Shown here: positions 1 through 9,707 of the stretch, piece after piece
How positions within the stretch are numbered: the stretch's first letter is position 1
Layout: every line of letters begins with the position of its first letter
Assembly (NCBI GenBank): GCA_013115145.1
Contig: JAAPAO010000558.1
Location: 1-23,806, forward strand
DNA: 23,806 bases
Origin: Perkinsus chesapeaki
Taxonomy: Eukaryota > Perkinsozoa > Perkinsida > Perkinsidae
Reading direction: 5' to 3'
The notes under the pieces: generated by a model
Database searches by the model: none
What the model was told of the DNA's origin: nothing
What the model saw: only the letters and a program-made list of their open reading frames with translations
Program-made: the position numbers and the translations under genes

Positions 1-72
1 CCTCCGGTGACCACAACTACTACCACCACACCTCCGGTGACCACAACTACTACCACCACACCTCCGGTGACC
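1..72 (+). repeat. 30-bp coding minisatellite
   Basis: Two perfect 30-bp units (1-30, 31-60) and the start of a third, each opening cctccggtgacc and followed by act/acc/aca codons. The unit length is a multiple of three, so copy-number change keeps the Thr/Pro frame. The array is cut by the window edge. Confidence 0.85.
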
Positions 73-111
73 AGCTCGACAACGACCACCACTGCTACGT
101 TCCTTATCTAA
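1..111 (+). CDS. 3' end of a Thr/Pro-repeat (mucin-like) protein, partial
   Basis: The frame is open from the window edge to a TAA at 109-111. It encodes two exact 10-residue units (PPVT followed by six Thr) and a third diverged unit that leads into a short Ser/Thr tail ending ATFLI. Pro/Thr stretches of this kind are usual in O-glycosylated linkers or stalks of extracellular proteins. Only the last 36 residues are visible, so the catalytic or binding part lies outside the window. The frame is supported by the exact repeat and by a stop that follows directly after the repeat decays. The identity of the full protein cannot be inferred. Confidence 0.6.
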   Translation, partial: PPVTTTTTTTPPVTTTTTTTPPVTSSTTTTTATFLI

Positions 112-1166
112 CTAATGTAGATTCGAGTGGCCTACATAATTTATTTATTCGATGGTATCCCCTGTAATTGAGATTAGTCTATTCATTGACTTTGTTGCGT
201 TTCTGGAGGTTCGAATTCGGGAGTACCTTTTCGAAGCGATACATACCCGGCACACGAGATTTCAAATAAAGTATCTGCGAACCCACCGAACATCTCGGCT
301 CGTTTAATTAATATTCGCTTCTACTCTTCCTCGCTCCAGAACAGCGTCAGTAGCCCTTCAGTCTTCCTTTACTGAACAGTTTTCCGAGGTACGTATGACT
401 TAGGCTTTTGGGAAGGCATGGAAAACTTGCTATCGATTTATCAGCGGATGCTAATCCATGCCTAGCCTGCCAGTCTTGCAAAGTCCGGTAGCTCGCTGGA
501 CAGATATAGCCGACGCCAAGGAATGAGGCACCATAAACGCTCAGAATGGAACGTGGTGGAAGTCATGCTGGGAACGATGGGTTTCGTAAGATGTCGGAGA
601 AAAGCGAAGGCTCGGCTAATGTAGCGCCTTCCAGAGAGGCTTTTCATGTTAAGAAAAGCTCGATAGCTCGAACGAAAAAGCGTCAAAAAATAGTACAACT
701 TTCTCCCTCTAAAACTTTCAGCGGGAGAACAATGACTTCGAAGGTGGTAGAACGCTTCTCCTAATGTAGCTACAGCAGTAGCTAGAGTGGCCAAGTCCCA
801 ATGTGATGTGTGTGAAACGCCGTGTTGTCAACATGCCTGCTTACACGAGTCCGTCGCGGCTACGAGTCCCAATATGCGTAACGTATTTCTCCCATTAATT
901 TGGTTCACGCATACGGAGTGACGTAATGCAAGACTAGTATCGATAAGTGACATTATCTCTGATGAGTTGCCTGCCAAAGGAACGAATGCACTCCACGTTA
1001 TGGACACATATATCGGTTTGAAGGTTCGAAGAGCAGTCCGAATAGTTTGGATACTTTGATATGTTTGTCCTTGAATAATCGTTTAAGTCACGTTGCGTAT
1101 GTGTGTAAGTTCTTATGCTTCTAACTAGGTAAAGACAACATGATAGTTCCCCGAAACGTGAATTAC
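112..1166. other. Stretch without a supported gene
   Basis: Short ORFs occur on both strands (for example minus 462-794 and 934-1170, plus 546-764). None shows a recognised domain, a signal peptide or splice-joined extensions, and overlapping ORFs on opposite strands have similar length, as expected by chance. The octamer taatgtag occurs three times (near 113, 618 and 763) without other shared context. Confidence 0.5.
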
Positions 1167-1649
1167 TCACACCACTTGCGTAACAATGCCGCTCATAGCA
1201 TCGGCTTCAATAGCCTCGGCAAGCATAGAATCGCCAAATTTATGTTCCATGCGTGTTAACGCGTTATTAGCGAGGCTCACCGACCGACAGAGAACTCCGA
1301 CTGAAACCCAACCGGCAACGGTGGCACCTAAGCGAAAACCAGAAAAGAGGATCGCTCTTCTGTGTAGAATACCTGCAATCATCTTCGGGAGAAACGATCG
1401 ACCACGAAACAGGTAAGCCGCAGCAGCTGCAGAAAGATTGCTAATAATAAGTGAGTTTCCAGGAGGGTATCCTATCAATCCAAGAATCAGCAACATATAG
1501 AGTATCTCCCTGTGGCACCATTTACCGATCTTCTTTAAAGTAGTCTGCTGATCTCCGTTTGCACCACGGGTCTTTCTATCAACATGTATCCCGTGTAGTA
1601 ATCCTTCCATCGCGTCGGCTTGTACCTCGTAACAATTGTGTGATTTCAT
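1167..1649 (-). CDS. Possible small membrane protein, unknown
   Basis: Single uninterrupted ORF of 160 codons, not recognised. Two hydrophobic stretches are visible: one around residues 50-75 (core MLLILGLIGY and an Ala-rich run) and one around 103-125 (core GATVAGWVSVGVLC). These could be membrane helices. The C-terminal part (HKFGDSMLAEAIEADAMSG) looks like an amphipathic helix. The first ATG lies only 9 nt past the stop of the upstream gene on the same strand, leaving no room for a promoter. So the true start may be the internal Met at codon 14, or the two genes may be co-transcribed. No introns are needed, unlike the neighbours, which lowers my confidence. Confidence 0.4.
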   Translation of the reverse strand: MKSHNCYEVQADAMEGLLHGIHVDRKTRGANGDQQTTLKKIGKWCHREILYMLLILGLIGYPPGNSLIISNLSAAAAAYLFRGRSFLPKMIAGILHRRAILFSGFRLGATVAGWVSVGVLCRSVSLANNALTRMEHKFGDSMLAEAIEADAMSGIVTQVV

Positions 1650-1658
1650 AAGAATGCA

Positions 1659-2732
1659 TTAATCGTCTACAAAGACCACAGCTTTATGCCCTTCTTTCCA
1701 TTCCAGTTCGTCAAGCTCATAACTCAAACGCGTGATATCCGTCTCATCATTCCGACGCCACAGGACGTCCCGAGCGAAGTTCTGATAGGCCTTTCGAACC
1801 TCCAGAGGCTGAAATAGAAATATTCGATGAGAATTCTAAACGTTGGGCTTCAAAGTTTTACTGTATGAAGGGGAAACGCGTAATGTGAATATCCGACACA
1901 ACCCCATGACATTTCACCACACTATTGAATTATGGTAAAGAGTTGATATATCAACTGAAGGATATGATTACTTCTTGGCTTAACCGTCGTTGACTGTAGA
2001 CAAAATCCTCCAAATGCCAACGAGTATCCTTTTGTTCTTGTTCTGACTGTACATAATACTTGGGATATTCTGAATGAAAATGATGGGATGAAAACCTCTT
2101 AACTGCCTCACCATCGTCTGGTGTTTTATAAAGTCCGGTTTTCTTAAAGAATTCGAACCATCGCCAAGTTGGCATTAACGGTGATGGGCAATATCCACAT
2201 TCTCCACTCAGTGCGGCAACAAGTCGCGCTGTCTGACAGTTAAAATGATGTGATGTCAGTATTCTTCGCCGTGCGAGAGATACTTCATATTCTGGTAGGT
2301 CTTCTCCGACTAATCGTCTATATGCTCGACAACAGCTGCTGTAGAAGAATCGATTCAATTGTCCAGGAATAGATAACCCTTCTTTAGACCTGTTTGATGG
2401 AAGTTAACCTTTATTCTTGGACAAGGGTGGTGCTACCGATAAAAATGAGAGAATACTCTAAATGCATTGTCAAGTCTTGGTTGATCTTTTCTTAATATGC
2501 AATAGTCCCACTCTTCAGGTGTTCGTGCTGCATATATTTGAGTAGTCGTTGTTAAAGAGTGTATGAAGGCTCGAAGCTACAGTTAGTATTAACAAACAAA
2601 TAGCATTTATAACGTATTTACATCGTCTAGTTTTTGAGGTTTCCCTTCAATCGAGAGTGGTACAATTGTCACATTATAAGACAATCGACGGCCGCCAACA
2701 TTCCTCAGAATCTCATCGTTCTCTGTTGACAT
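1659..2732 (-). CDS. Four-exon gene, 255-aa protein of unknown function
   Basis: Exons are 2732-2622, 2576-2437, 2338-1972 and 1808-1659; all joins keep one frame of 256 codons. The first intron carries a textbook tactaac branch site just before its acceptor. The protein has no signal peptide and no clear membrane helix. It is rich in Arg, Tyr, Trp and His. Visible segments include GGRRLSYNVTIVPLSIEG near residue 13, an Arg/Cys-rich stretch (SHFYRSCCRAYRRL) near residue 80, TWRWFEFFKKTGLYKTPDDG near residue 140, and a charged C-terminus with KAYQNFARDVLWRRND. I do not recognise the family. The Arg-rich helices and compact size would suit a subunit of a mitochondrial or ribosomal complex, but that is only a guess. 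It is transcribed divergently from eIF5A across a 222-bp spacer. Confidence 0.75.
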
Positions 2733-2954
2733 CAATCAACTTCTATTCACAACAACACCGTACGCTCATTCAAAGTCCTGACAGTTCTGTGGCGTGCGCT
2801 TTTTCCAGTTAGCGCGATCGATTATATAAGTTTCGGCGATATTGGCAAATGTTTTGCGCTATGTGCAAGTATACGTCGGAGCGACCGTCGTTTGAGAAAG
2901 TTCATTTTGATAATTTAGGGTGTGCTGTTTTATCCGTGTTGCCACTACTTAAGT
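2733..2954. promoter_or_regulatory. Bidirectional promoter region of eIF5A and the 255-aa gene
   Basis: This 222-bp spacer separates two divergent start codons. It contains gcgatcg at 2814-2820 followed by tatataag at 2823-2830, a possible TATA-like box about 125 bp upstream of the eIF5A ATG. The gcgatcg heptamer recurs upstream of two Alba genes (11134-11140, 12496-12502). Promoter function is inferred from position only. Confidence 0.4.
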
Positions 2955-3545
2955 ATGTCCTCTGAAGACGAGCCAACTTTCGAGCAAGCTGATGCCGGTG
3001 CCTCCCATACCGCCCCTCAGCAGGCCGGTACCCTCCGTAAGGGTGGCTTTGTTATGCTCAAGGGTAACACAAATTATACCTTTATTTTATTTTATATTAT
3101 AATTTTAGGTAAGCCATGCAAGATCGTGGATATTTCTACTTCTAAGACTGGCAAGCACGGACACGCCAAGGCTAACATCACTGGCCTAGATATCTTTACG
3201 GGAAGGAAGTATGAGGATATCTGCCCTACTTCTCATAACATGGAGGTAATTTATCATCATCATTCTTAGATACGTATAGTATTTTGAATATGATTATTAT
3301 CTCAGGTCCCCAATGTTGTACGTGCTGAGTACCAGCTATTGAATGTTGACGAGTCTGGTGCTGTATCCCTCCTCAATGATGATGCCACTACTAAGGATGA
3401 TCTCGATCTCCCTAAGAACGAAAATGGTATTGACGAGGTCGGACAACAAATCCAGAACGATTTCAATGAGGGCAAGGGTGTTATCGTTACCGTCATTGCT
3501 GCCTGTGGCCAAGAGAAGATCGTATCTTCGAAGACCATTGAGTAA
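2955..3545 (+). CDS. EIF5A: Translation factor eIF5A
   Basis: Exons 2955-3063, 3109-3245 and 3306-3545 (introns 45 and 60 nt) give a 161-residue protein, the usual eIF5A length. The N-terminal SH3-like domain carries the hypusination loop [12 protein letters not shown]; Lys52 of this model is the residue that deoxyhypusine synthase modifies in all known eIF5A. The OB-fold C-terminal domain follows ([18 protein letters not shown] and onward). eIF5A binds the ribosome, relieves stalling at polyproline and similar motifs and helps termination. The ORF is open further 5' (from 2922), but the start at 2955 gives [10 protein letters not shown], the normal acidic N-terminus. The first intron splits the Gly codon in LKGKPCK. 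Nothing is missing or altered. Confidence 0.97.
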
Positions 3546-4215
3546 ATAATAATATTGAAAAATGTGTTCATGTTGGTGGTTAAGAAGAATATTGTCTGCT
3601 GCTCCGAAATCATGTCTCGTCGTCTTGGCATACTTATGGTATTCTGGCGCTATTACGTATCTCCGTATCTCCTACAACACTATTACTACTATCGAACTAT
3701 TTCCTGCTCCTAACTGCTGCTATATCTGCTGCTCACTACTACGTTAACTATCGTATTAAGAGATAACTTATCTTAGCATTATTCTGCTATGTTGTTGTCC
3801 TTCGATAGTATCAACTATTACTGCTGCTGCTGCTGATCTTACCAGTAGGGCGACTGCGGTTGTCACTTCTATAGTGGTTCCGGTGTCGGAGTTGGCGCAT
3901 TTGGAACCGAGCACATTTGGGGATTATGATGTCATAACCTTTATAACCGCACGATTCAGCGCTTTTGGTGATGAGTTGATTTATTTTCAATTAATGATTC
4001 ACGAATATGCAACGGATAGTTGAGTGTTACATCAGTTAACAACGGTAAGAGTATCTTTTATCACCGGTCTCGAGGTTTTGTATTCGGAGGTGGTGTCGGT
4101 TAAAACCACAACCCCTGCTCCTCCCGCTCTACGGGAGGTTAGATCGCTTAAGTGTTATTTACTTTACCTCAAACTCATCGTAAAGATATGAGTTATAGAC
4201 AACAACAACAACAAA
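3546..4215. other. Intergenic, no gene seen
   Basis: This is the 3' flank of eIF5A and the 3' side of the minus-strand gene at 4216. It holds short tac/tgc triplet runs (for example near 3820) and a 20-bp GC-rich imperfect inverted repeat around 4110-4138 (ctcctcccgctctacgggagg). No ORF has a recognisable product. Confidence 0.5.
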
Positions 4216-4527
4216 TCATGGTTTATTCACATCATCGTCATCTTCACCAGTTGGTGGCACTCTAAGCTTCTGGCGGGTATATCCGTACTTATCTGTGTCA
4301 CCTTCGCCTGTTTGGGTGTAAGCATCAATTGGTTCACTGTCGAATCGTTTGTAATGAATGCCATTTCTAAAGCGAGGCCAGCAACCGCCGAAGACACCTT
4401 TAATACACGACAGAAGGTTGGGGGTTTTCTTCTTCTTCTTCTTCATCTTCGCCATTTCCTTTATTTCAGCACTTCCCTTTATAATATTAATAATAAATGT
4501 TATAATAATACCGCGGATCAATAACAT
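4216..4527 (-). CDS. Small basic signal-bearing protein, unknown
   Basis: Single ORF of 103 residues, not recognised. The N-terminus (MLLIRGIIITFIINIIKG) is a hydrophobic helix that could be a signal peptide or anchor. It is followed by a Lys run (MKKKKKKTP), a two-cysteine segment (LLSCIKGVFGGCWPRF) and a hydrophilic, acidic C-terminus ending EDDDDVNKP. This layout (hydrophobic start, basic middle, acidic tail) is repeated in several other genes of the window, notably 22069-22649, which also has a GGCW motif. The Lys run and the Asp run could be low-complexity chance, but the ORF is intact and AT-rich DNA on the opposite strand does not give a better reading. Confidence 0.5.
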   Translation of the reverse strand: MLLIRGIIITFIINIIKGSAEIKEMAKMKKKKKKTPNLLSCIKGVFGGCWPRFRNGIHYKRFDSEPIDAYTQTGEGDTDKYGYTRQKLRVPPTGEDDDDVNKP

Positions 4528-4858
4528 TATAACAATTGAGATAATATTGGAATATTAAATTACACAATTAATGGCGATGGCGAGAAATTAAGGAGACGCC
4601 AAATGATCGATTCGATGTGACTTGCAAGTTTAAGAATGGAATAGGCACTAATGACATCAATGATGTACTTAACGTACTTTCAGATGTATTAATTTAACAC
4701 GTCAAATGGTGTGGTGGCCACATGATAGGATCCTTTTCTGAACACTATTGGGCCAAAAATGTCATTCACTTGGATTAAATCCATTATGTGATGCATTAAT
4801 GTCATACACTTGAGAAATAAACAAGTTTGATTCAGGAAATTATGTACTTAATTTGTAC

Positions 4859-5748
4859 TCATATGAACCTTCGATCCATTAAAAGGCCCTTCACATAATA
4901 CACTTGAAACCATGCAGTGACGGCTAATGCAACAAAATCAAAAAGGAAGAACCACAGCACTCGCTGAAATAAAAAAAGAATACTTTATCACCACATTGAG
5001 CTTAATTACACTTTGCATTGATTCAACTGCCTTCAAATGGTTTTTCTGTCGAATCCATAAGTACGTACTTTCCGATTGCGTATCGCGAATCAAATTATCC
5101 AAAATCTGGCGAATCACATTGTTAGGCGATCCACTTGGTGTTTATGCCACTTCAATTTGGTCTTCCAAATCGGCGATGTGTTCCGTTTTCAAGCTTTTCG
5201 ATCCTCCCACCATAACAGCTAATGTAACCTTAAAATGAATATTAATAAAAATGTAGAGACGATGCTCACCTCATGTTCATCTCTCCAATTTCTATTTGTT
5301 ATAATTATTCGATATCTACAGGGGGACAACAACACACAGTTGATTACAGTGGGGGTAGATAGACCTCGTGTTGAAGAACTCGAACGAAAATAGGATTAAC
5401 CTCATCCGTGAACTCAGTTTTTCGTTTGATAATAAATGCATATATGCATAATAAATATATAAATATAAATATATACATAATGCAAATAATGCATTGATTG
5501 ATAGCCCTTCCGACATCGAATGGAATAGTTCGAAGAGCGATCGGTAAGGCTGGTGTACCCTACTTGCCAGAGACCTCAGCCTTTTTATAGAAAATAGCCT
5601 CTCCAGTATCCCTCTTCTCGAAAAAGACTTCTCCTTTTGGATTTAATATCTACACTTTCTTAAATGGAATATCATAAAAAATGGAACCTCCAAACCTGAA
5701 AATCAGTTCCCGTAGTTTCACCATCGGCCGAATACGATAGGAACAGCC
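4859..5748 (-). CDS. p24/TMED family (emp24/GOLD) cargo receptor, N-terminus unresolved
   Basis: Six 3' exons can be joined: 5748-5696, 5649-5564, 5315-5270, 5228-5151, 5105-5010 and 4963-4859. They encode most of a p24 protein. The GOLD-domain core is clear (FLSYSADGETTGTDFQ, then ILNPKGEVFFEKRDTGEA), followed by the second half of the GOLD sandwich. A coiled-coil stretch (LKTEHIADLEDQIE and on) leads into the diagnostic membrane segment SRVLWFF...AWFQVYYVKG. p24 proteins are type I membrane proteins that cycle between ER and Golgi and select cargo for COPII and COPI vesicles. The cytosolic tail reads KGLLMDRRFI and lacks the usual FF or KKXX signals. The first listed exon starts in phase 2, so at least one 5' exon with the signal peptide lies upstream (5750-6000); I found no convincing splice for it. 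One intron (5316-5563) is 248 nt, unusually long here. Confidence 0.85.
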
Positions 5749-6235
5749 CTAAAGGAGATAAATATCACATCCTCCACGCCAATTGCAGCACTTTCGAATG
5801 AGCGAGTAGAACTGGCCGCGGTCCGTAAACAACATCAATACACTTTATAAAGTTTTAATTCATACTTGGTTATTCCTACCATCCGCAATCGTATACTATA
5901 CAGAGGAAGATACGCTTACAAGTGTTGAGTTCTCTAGACATATATGTAGAACCCCAACTGTGAACCCACGAATGATGGGAGAAGGATAGAAGAACCGATG
6001 GCCAGGTAGGAAAATTTGTTCGATCTGGTGACAACAAACTGGCGAAAAAAAACCATCTCGCGAATCGAGAGACGGACGTTATTGGATTTCATGTCATTTA
6101 TGAACATATTAAAACTTTAATAACTTTCGTAGTAATTTATTCTGTTTTAATATCTCCCGCTTTCCCCGCGTGAATATATAACCTCTCAGTAGCTGTCCTG
6201 GTATGGTGACGTCTTCTGTAAACTCTTGTATGGAA
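5749..6235. other. Probable 5' exon(s) of the p24 gene plus spacer
   Basis: The missing N-terminal exon of the p24 gene should lie here on the minus strand. A strong donor (gtaagcg) is present near 5918, and several minus frames are open for 20-30 codons, but none reads as a p24 signal peptide. The minus frame at about 6110-6290 is also open for 58 codons past the stop of the neighbouring small gene; see that entry. Confidence 0.35.
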
Positions 6236-6600
6236 TTAGGATTCACTGTAAATGTCATCATCATATTCGGATGGAAGTCTAACTTATAACCGACTAACTA
6301 TTTGATCCTATTTGTTCCCAAACCTTCCAAGTGTGCCTCCCAGTCATGATAGAAATCACCCTCTCCTCCTCCTTCTCCATCTAAGCCAATATCATGACGA
6401 CCATAATACCTAAAAAGGCACACCTGAATCCCTCTAAAAGCGGCGGCGGCGGCCTCGAGAAATACGGAGAAGGAATAAATGTCTTGTTCCATTCTGGATT
6501 GATCTAACTTTCGTACAAACGTGCGGATAGACTTGTAGTAATAAATTGTCGCAGTTGATCACTTATTTATCCCAAAGAAAAGGAACAGCAACCTGTTCAT
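6236..6600 (-). CDS. Short secreted protein, unknown (70 aa)
   Basis: Exons 6600-6563, 6493-6466, 6423-6324 and 6282-6236 join in frame to 70 residues. The N-terminus MNRLLFLFFGINK is signal-like. The body contains FRYYGRHDIGLDGEGGG, and the protein ends in an acidic, Tyr-containing tail (EYDDDIYSES), like the tails of other secreted genes here. An alternative acceptor 10 nt earlier makes the last intron 31 nt and extends the protein by a 60-residue tail ending near 6110. I prefer the 41-nt intron because it matches the sizes seen elsewhere. No family is recognised. A cggcggcggc tract (6440-6452) lies in an intron. Confidence 0.4.
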
Positions 6601-6699
6601 ACAAGAATGTAAGTTGCATGTCATGACGGACTACTCGCACTAGTATCATCATCATCATGGTGGTGGTGGTGTACGGTGACGACCACACGTAAGCTGCTT

Positions 6700-7040
6700 A
6701 CCGGTCTTCATCTTCCTCATTGTTAAAACGATGATTCTCATCTTGCCTGGAAGCATATTGGAAATATCGAGTAAATAGAAACTGCTACTGCTGCTGCTGC
6801 AGTACTCACCTGTCTTCTATTGAATCTGAGTGGTCCCCCATAACACCGCCAACCATACCACCACCACCCAACAACAACTGTGGGGAGAGCGGAGAGGATT
6901 AACACGCAAATAGTTATCTTGTTTATCTTTACCATCCTCGACGTTAGTGTCATAGCCGTTGTTGTTCTCAGTCGTTCTTTATAACCATTAAACCCTCCGA
7001 AGACCATCAAATAGTAGATGATGACGACGACGACCTTCAT
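6700..7040 (-). CDS. Small membrane protein, unknown, 3' end uncertain
   Basis: Exon 7040-6810 encodes 77 residues. A signal-like start (MKVVVVIIYYLMVFGGFNG) is followed by a short polar stretch and a second hydrophobic helix (ITICVLILSALPTVVVGWWW), then WRCYGGPLRFNRRQ. The exon ends at a good donor (gtgagt). Splicing to a second exon around 6740-6700 would add an acidic, Asn/Glu-rich tail (NHRFNNEEDEDR); reading with the first acceptor instead gives an early stop. Two helices with a small loop suggest a membrane protein. I do not recognise a family. The intron carries a ctg/cag tract. Confidence 0.4.
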
Positions 7041-8340
7041 TGTGCTAAATGGCGGCAATCTGCTAATTTGGAGAACTCGTGCCCGACTCTGACCATAAAA
7101 GTAACCCAACAACACATCGATAACCACAATAATAATAATAATAACCTGACCTTAATGGAGAGGTGAACAGCAGAAGCAGCAGCTGATGATGATGACTGAT
7201 GATGACTCCCTTATATATTAGGCCAGGTAGCATAGATGTTTATCGAGACGTGCTCATAAGTTGAGTGGCGTATAGGTAATATAAAGCAGGGGGAGTGAGA
7301 CCGAGGGAAGTTGGGATGGAGTTGGGCATCCGTAAGTCATGTACAATGTCATCATTTCAGGGTAACTAAGCTTACCCTCCTCCTCTGATGTGGAGGAGGA
7401 GGAATAACCATCCTATTAACAACCACAAGCAAGCTTACCATGCTAATATTGTGCATGGTATCGACTTAGTTAATTGGTTAACCCAGTCCATTCAGCAATG
7501 ATACCACCATTCATCATACTCGCAATGGCGTATCAACCGAACAGTACAATATCGTAGTCCCTCAAGTTGCTATATTACGACCATCAACGAGCTAGCGTCA
7601 TCCCCATCACTCTTAACATCATCGATTCTAACCATTGGTAACCAACTACCCAGGGGAGGGGTAATCCTACAGACATCGTCTACCAATAATACGACAACGA
7701 ATGATGAAAATATAATATCGAGTGTCAAGGTAATTAAACTGTTATTGAACTCAAAAAGAGGTATGACTATTGGAAACTTGGTATGACAATGACTACGATA
7801 ATATCGACGACGACAACGACGACTGGCACGGAATACATTTTCCGATGATTGTCGTTGAAAACAATTACAATAGTATTGAGAGTTGTAAATATTTGTCAAA
7901 AACCGTTAAATGGTTCGACGAAAAGTACAGCAATCAATTAGGAAAAATCCGCAACTCACCACCACCATCACCACGAGAATGTCGAATAACAATAATCAAC
8001 GCTATGGACATATAAAATGTGGATATTAGAAGGCCGATGACGATTTAGTAACAGCAGCAGCATCAACAGTAACAGTAAAACTCTAGGGAGCAAACTTTGA
8101 TCCTTCGAACTCGGGATTTAATATTTCGTTTATCCAAAAAATATACCCGATGAAAACTACATCGTTACCGTCATCGCCAATCATCGTCGCCTCATAAGCA
8201 ACCGTCATTTTAATTAATCCGATGATGGTGTTTGGGAAATGACAGCATCAACAACAACTACTTTGAACGAGGCTTCACAGCACCATCAAAAGCCGAGGGT
8301 TCTGATAACAATGATAGAGTCAGTGAGAACAGCAGCTAGC
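7041..8340. other. Unresolved region with competing ORFs on both strands
   Basis: Two overlapping readings compete. On the plus strand, 7770-8015 encodes an Asp-rich start (YDNDYDNIDDDNDDW) followed by IESCKYLSKTVKWFDEKY, which looks protein-like. On the minus strand, 7570-7899 has a hydrophobic segment (DIIFSSFVVVLLVDDV) and an acidic end, and a minus donor (gtgagttg) lies at 7956 behind a possible short signal exon (MSIALIIVIRHSRGDGG). I could not build a consistent spliced gene on either strand. Triplet tracts (aat, gac, cag, tgatga) are frequent. The segment 8016-8340 is the 3' flank of the first Alba gene. Confidence 0.4.
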
Positions 8341-9707
8341 TCAAATCCTACCCTTTTCAACCTCAGCAACGGCCTTCTTGGCGGGGGCGGCAGTCTCGCC
8401 CTTCTTGGCAGGGGCGGCGGCCTCGGCCTTCTTGGCAGGGGCGGCAGTCTCGGCCTTCTTGGCAGGGGCGGCGGCCTCGGCCTTCTTGGCAGGGGCGGCA
8501 GTCTCGGCCTTCTTGGCGGGGGCGGCGACCTCGGCCTTCTTGGCGGGGGCGGCGACCTCGGCCTTCTTGGCAGGGGCGGCAGTCTCGGCCTTCTTGGCAG
8601 GGGCGGCGGCCTCGGTTTCTGCATTCTCAGACTTCATAGGGGCTTCATCAGTAGTAGCTACCAAAACACATCCACTCTGATTAACCTTTATAATGCTGAT
8701 TACCTTTAGCAGAGCTGCGGTTGCTACGATTGCGACGAGTGTTCTTACGAGCCTTCTTCTTAGAAGCAGCGGCCTCGTCAACCTGGTCAGCGGCGGCGTC
8801 GGCGGGAGTGGTGGCCTTCTTCTCCTTAATAGCGGCAATATCGGCCTTGGTGGCGATTGGTACACGACTAGAATAAGACAATCAAACTACAACTTACTGA
8901 CGGAGGAGGACCGGCGGCGGCTTACGTATTTCTGGGGCGTCTACTGACGGTAGACTTATCAATGAGTCCCTTAGGGTGAGTAATAGTCACAACAAGGAAT
9001 GGAACAATACGAGTCGCAATGACGGTCTGATGATGATAATAAAGGTCAGCAAATACCCAGGCTTCTTACTTCGTGTGTTTCATCAACACTAACGTATTCA
9101 TCATTAACATCTGTAGAACCAAGTTCAACCTAACTCATAATTCATTATCAATTCATAATAACACCTTGACACTTACATCCTGTTCAAGATCAGGTATCAT
9201 CCTATTGATCATCTCAGAAACAATAACTGCCTTGGCAATGGCCGGACCTACAAATGATAATGATAAGCAACAACAACAACAACTACCCTCATTACTGCTG
9301 TTGCTTACCTCTGGCCATGACTTTAATCTCGGGAATACCTTCGGTGGTATCAAGCAACTTCCTAACTCCTTCTTTAACAAACAATCCAACACCACCAGAA
9401 ACGGTAATACGAACTTCATGAGCAAGAGCTTGCTACAACAACAAAAAGGAAGATAAATAATAATAAACAGCAAGTCTTTTAAACTTACATCGTCCTTCTC
9501 CTCCCTGTTCCTCTGCACTCTTCTATATCTCTTAGAAGGGTTCAAAGCAGCAGTGGGCTCAGCCTTCGCCACTGGCGAAGTGACAACCTTCTCTGTGACA
9601 CCGGTTGATTGAGCTTCAGGCACGACGGTTGCAACCTTCTTCTCGGGGGTTGAAGGCGCAGCTGCCTCAGCCGCGGCTGGCTTAGTATTTTCAGTGCTTA
9701 CTGTCAT
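8341..9707 (-). CDS. Alba-domain protein with histone-H1-like repeat tail (Alba A)
   Basis: Seven exons: 9707-9489, 9432-9309, 9247-9177, 9129-9070, 9026-8926, 8867-8704 and 8657-8341. The product is 351 residues. An Ala/Pro/Lys/Glu-rich N-terminus of about 60 residues precedes an Alba domain. Its strands and loops are recognisable: HEVRITVSGGVGLFVKEG, then ARGPAIAKAVIVSEMINRMI, ELGSTDV, and ATRIVPFLVVTITHP. Alba proteins bind DNA or RNA as dimers; eukaryotic ones are linked to translation control, RNase P/MRP or chromatin. After the domain comes a basic Lys/Arg stretch (KKKARKNTRRNRSNRS), then nine copies of a 9-residue unit AAPAKKAE(T/V/A). That tail closely resembles the C-terminus of linker histone H1. 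The exon 3 boundaries match those of Alba B, so the genes are duplicates. The H1-like tail is peculiar to this copy. Confidence 0.9.
8372..8614 (-). repeat. Nine tandem 27-bp units coding AAPAKKAE-x
   Basis: Exactly 9 x 27 bp inside the last exon of Alba A, with few substitutions between units (mainly the codon between Glu and Ala, giving Thr, Val or Ala). On the plus strand it produces long artificial Gly/Leu and Ala/Phe ORFs, and on the minus strand an artificial Pro/Arg ORF. Confidence 0.95.

Noticed and set aside
10-72. Direct repeats at the left edge as a CRISPR-like array
   Set aside because: The units are contiguous with no spacers and code a Thr/Pro repeat.
205-225. Second tRNA-like T-loop (ggttcgaattc)
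   Set aside because: No cloverleaf can be folded around it.
462-794. Minus ORF of 110 codons and overlapping plus ORF 546-764
   Set aside because: No domain, signal peptide or splice support on either strand, and both strands are equally open, as expected by chance.
4927-5238. Plus-strand ORF of 103 codons
   Set aside because: It is the antisense of the coiled coil and GOLD exons of the p24 gene, which has a recognisable family signature.
8239-8709. Long plus-strand ORFs rich in Gly/Leu and Ala/Phe, and a minus-strand Pro/Arg ORF
   Set aside because: They are other-frame readings of the 27-bp repeat that codes AAPAKKAE-x in Alba A, which joins cleanly to the rest of that gene.
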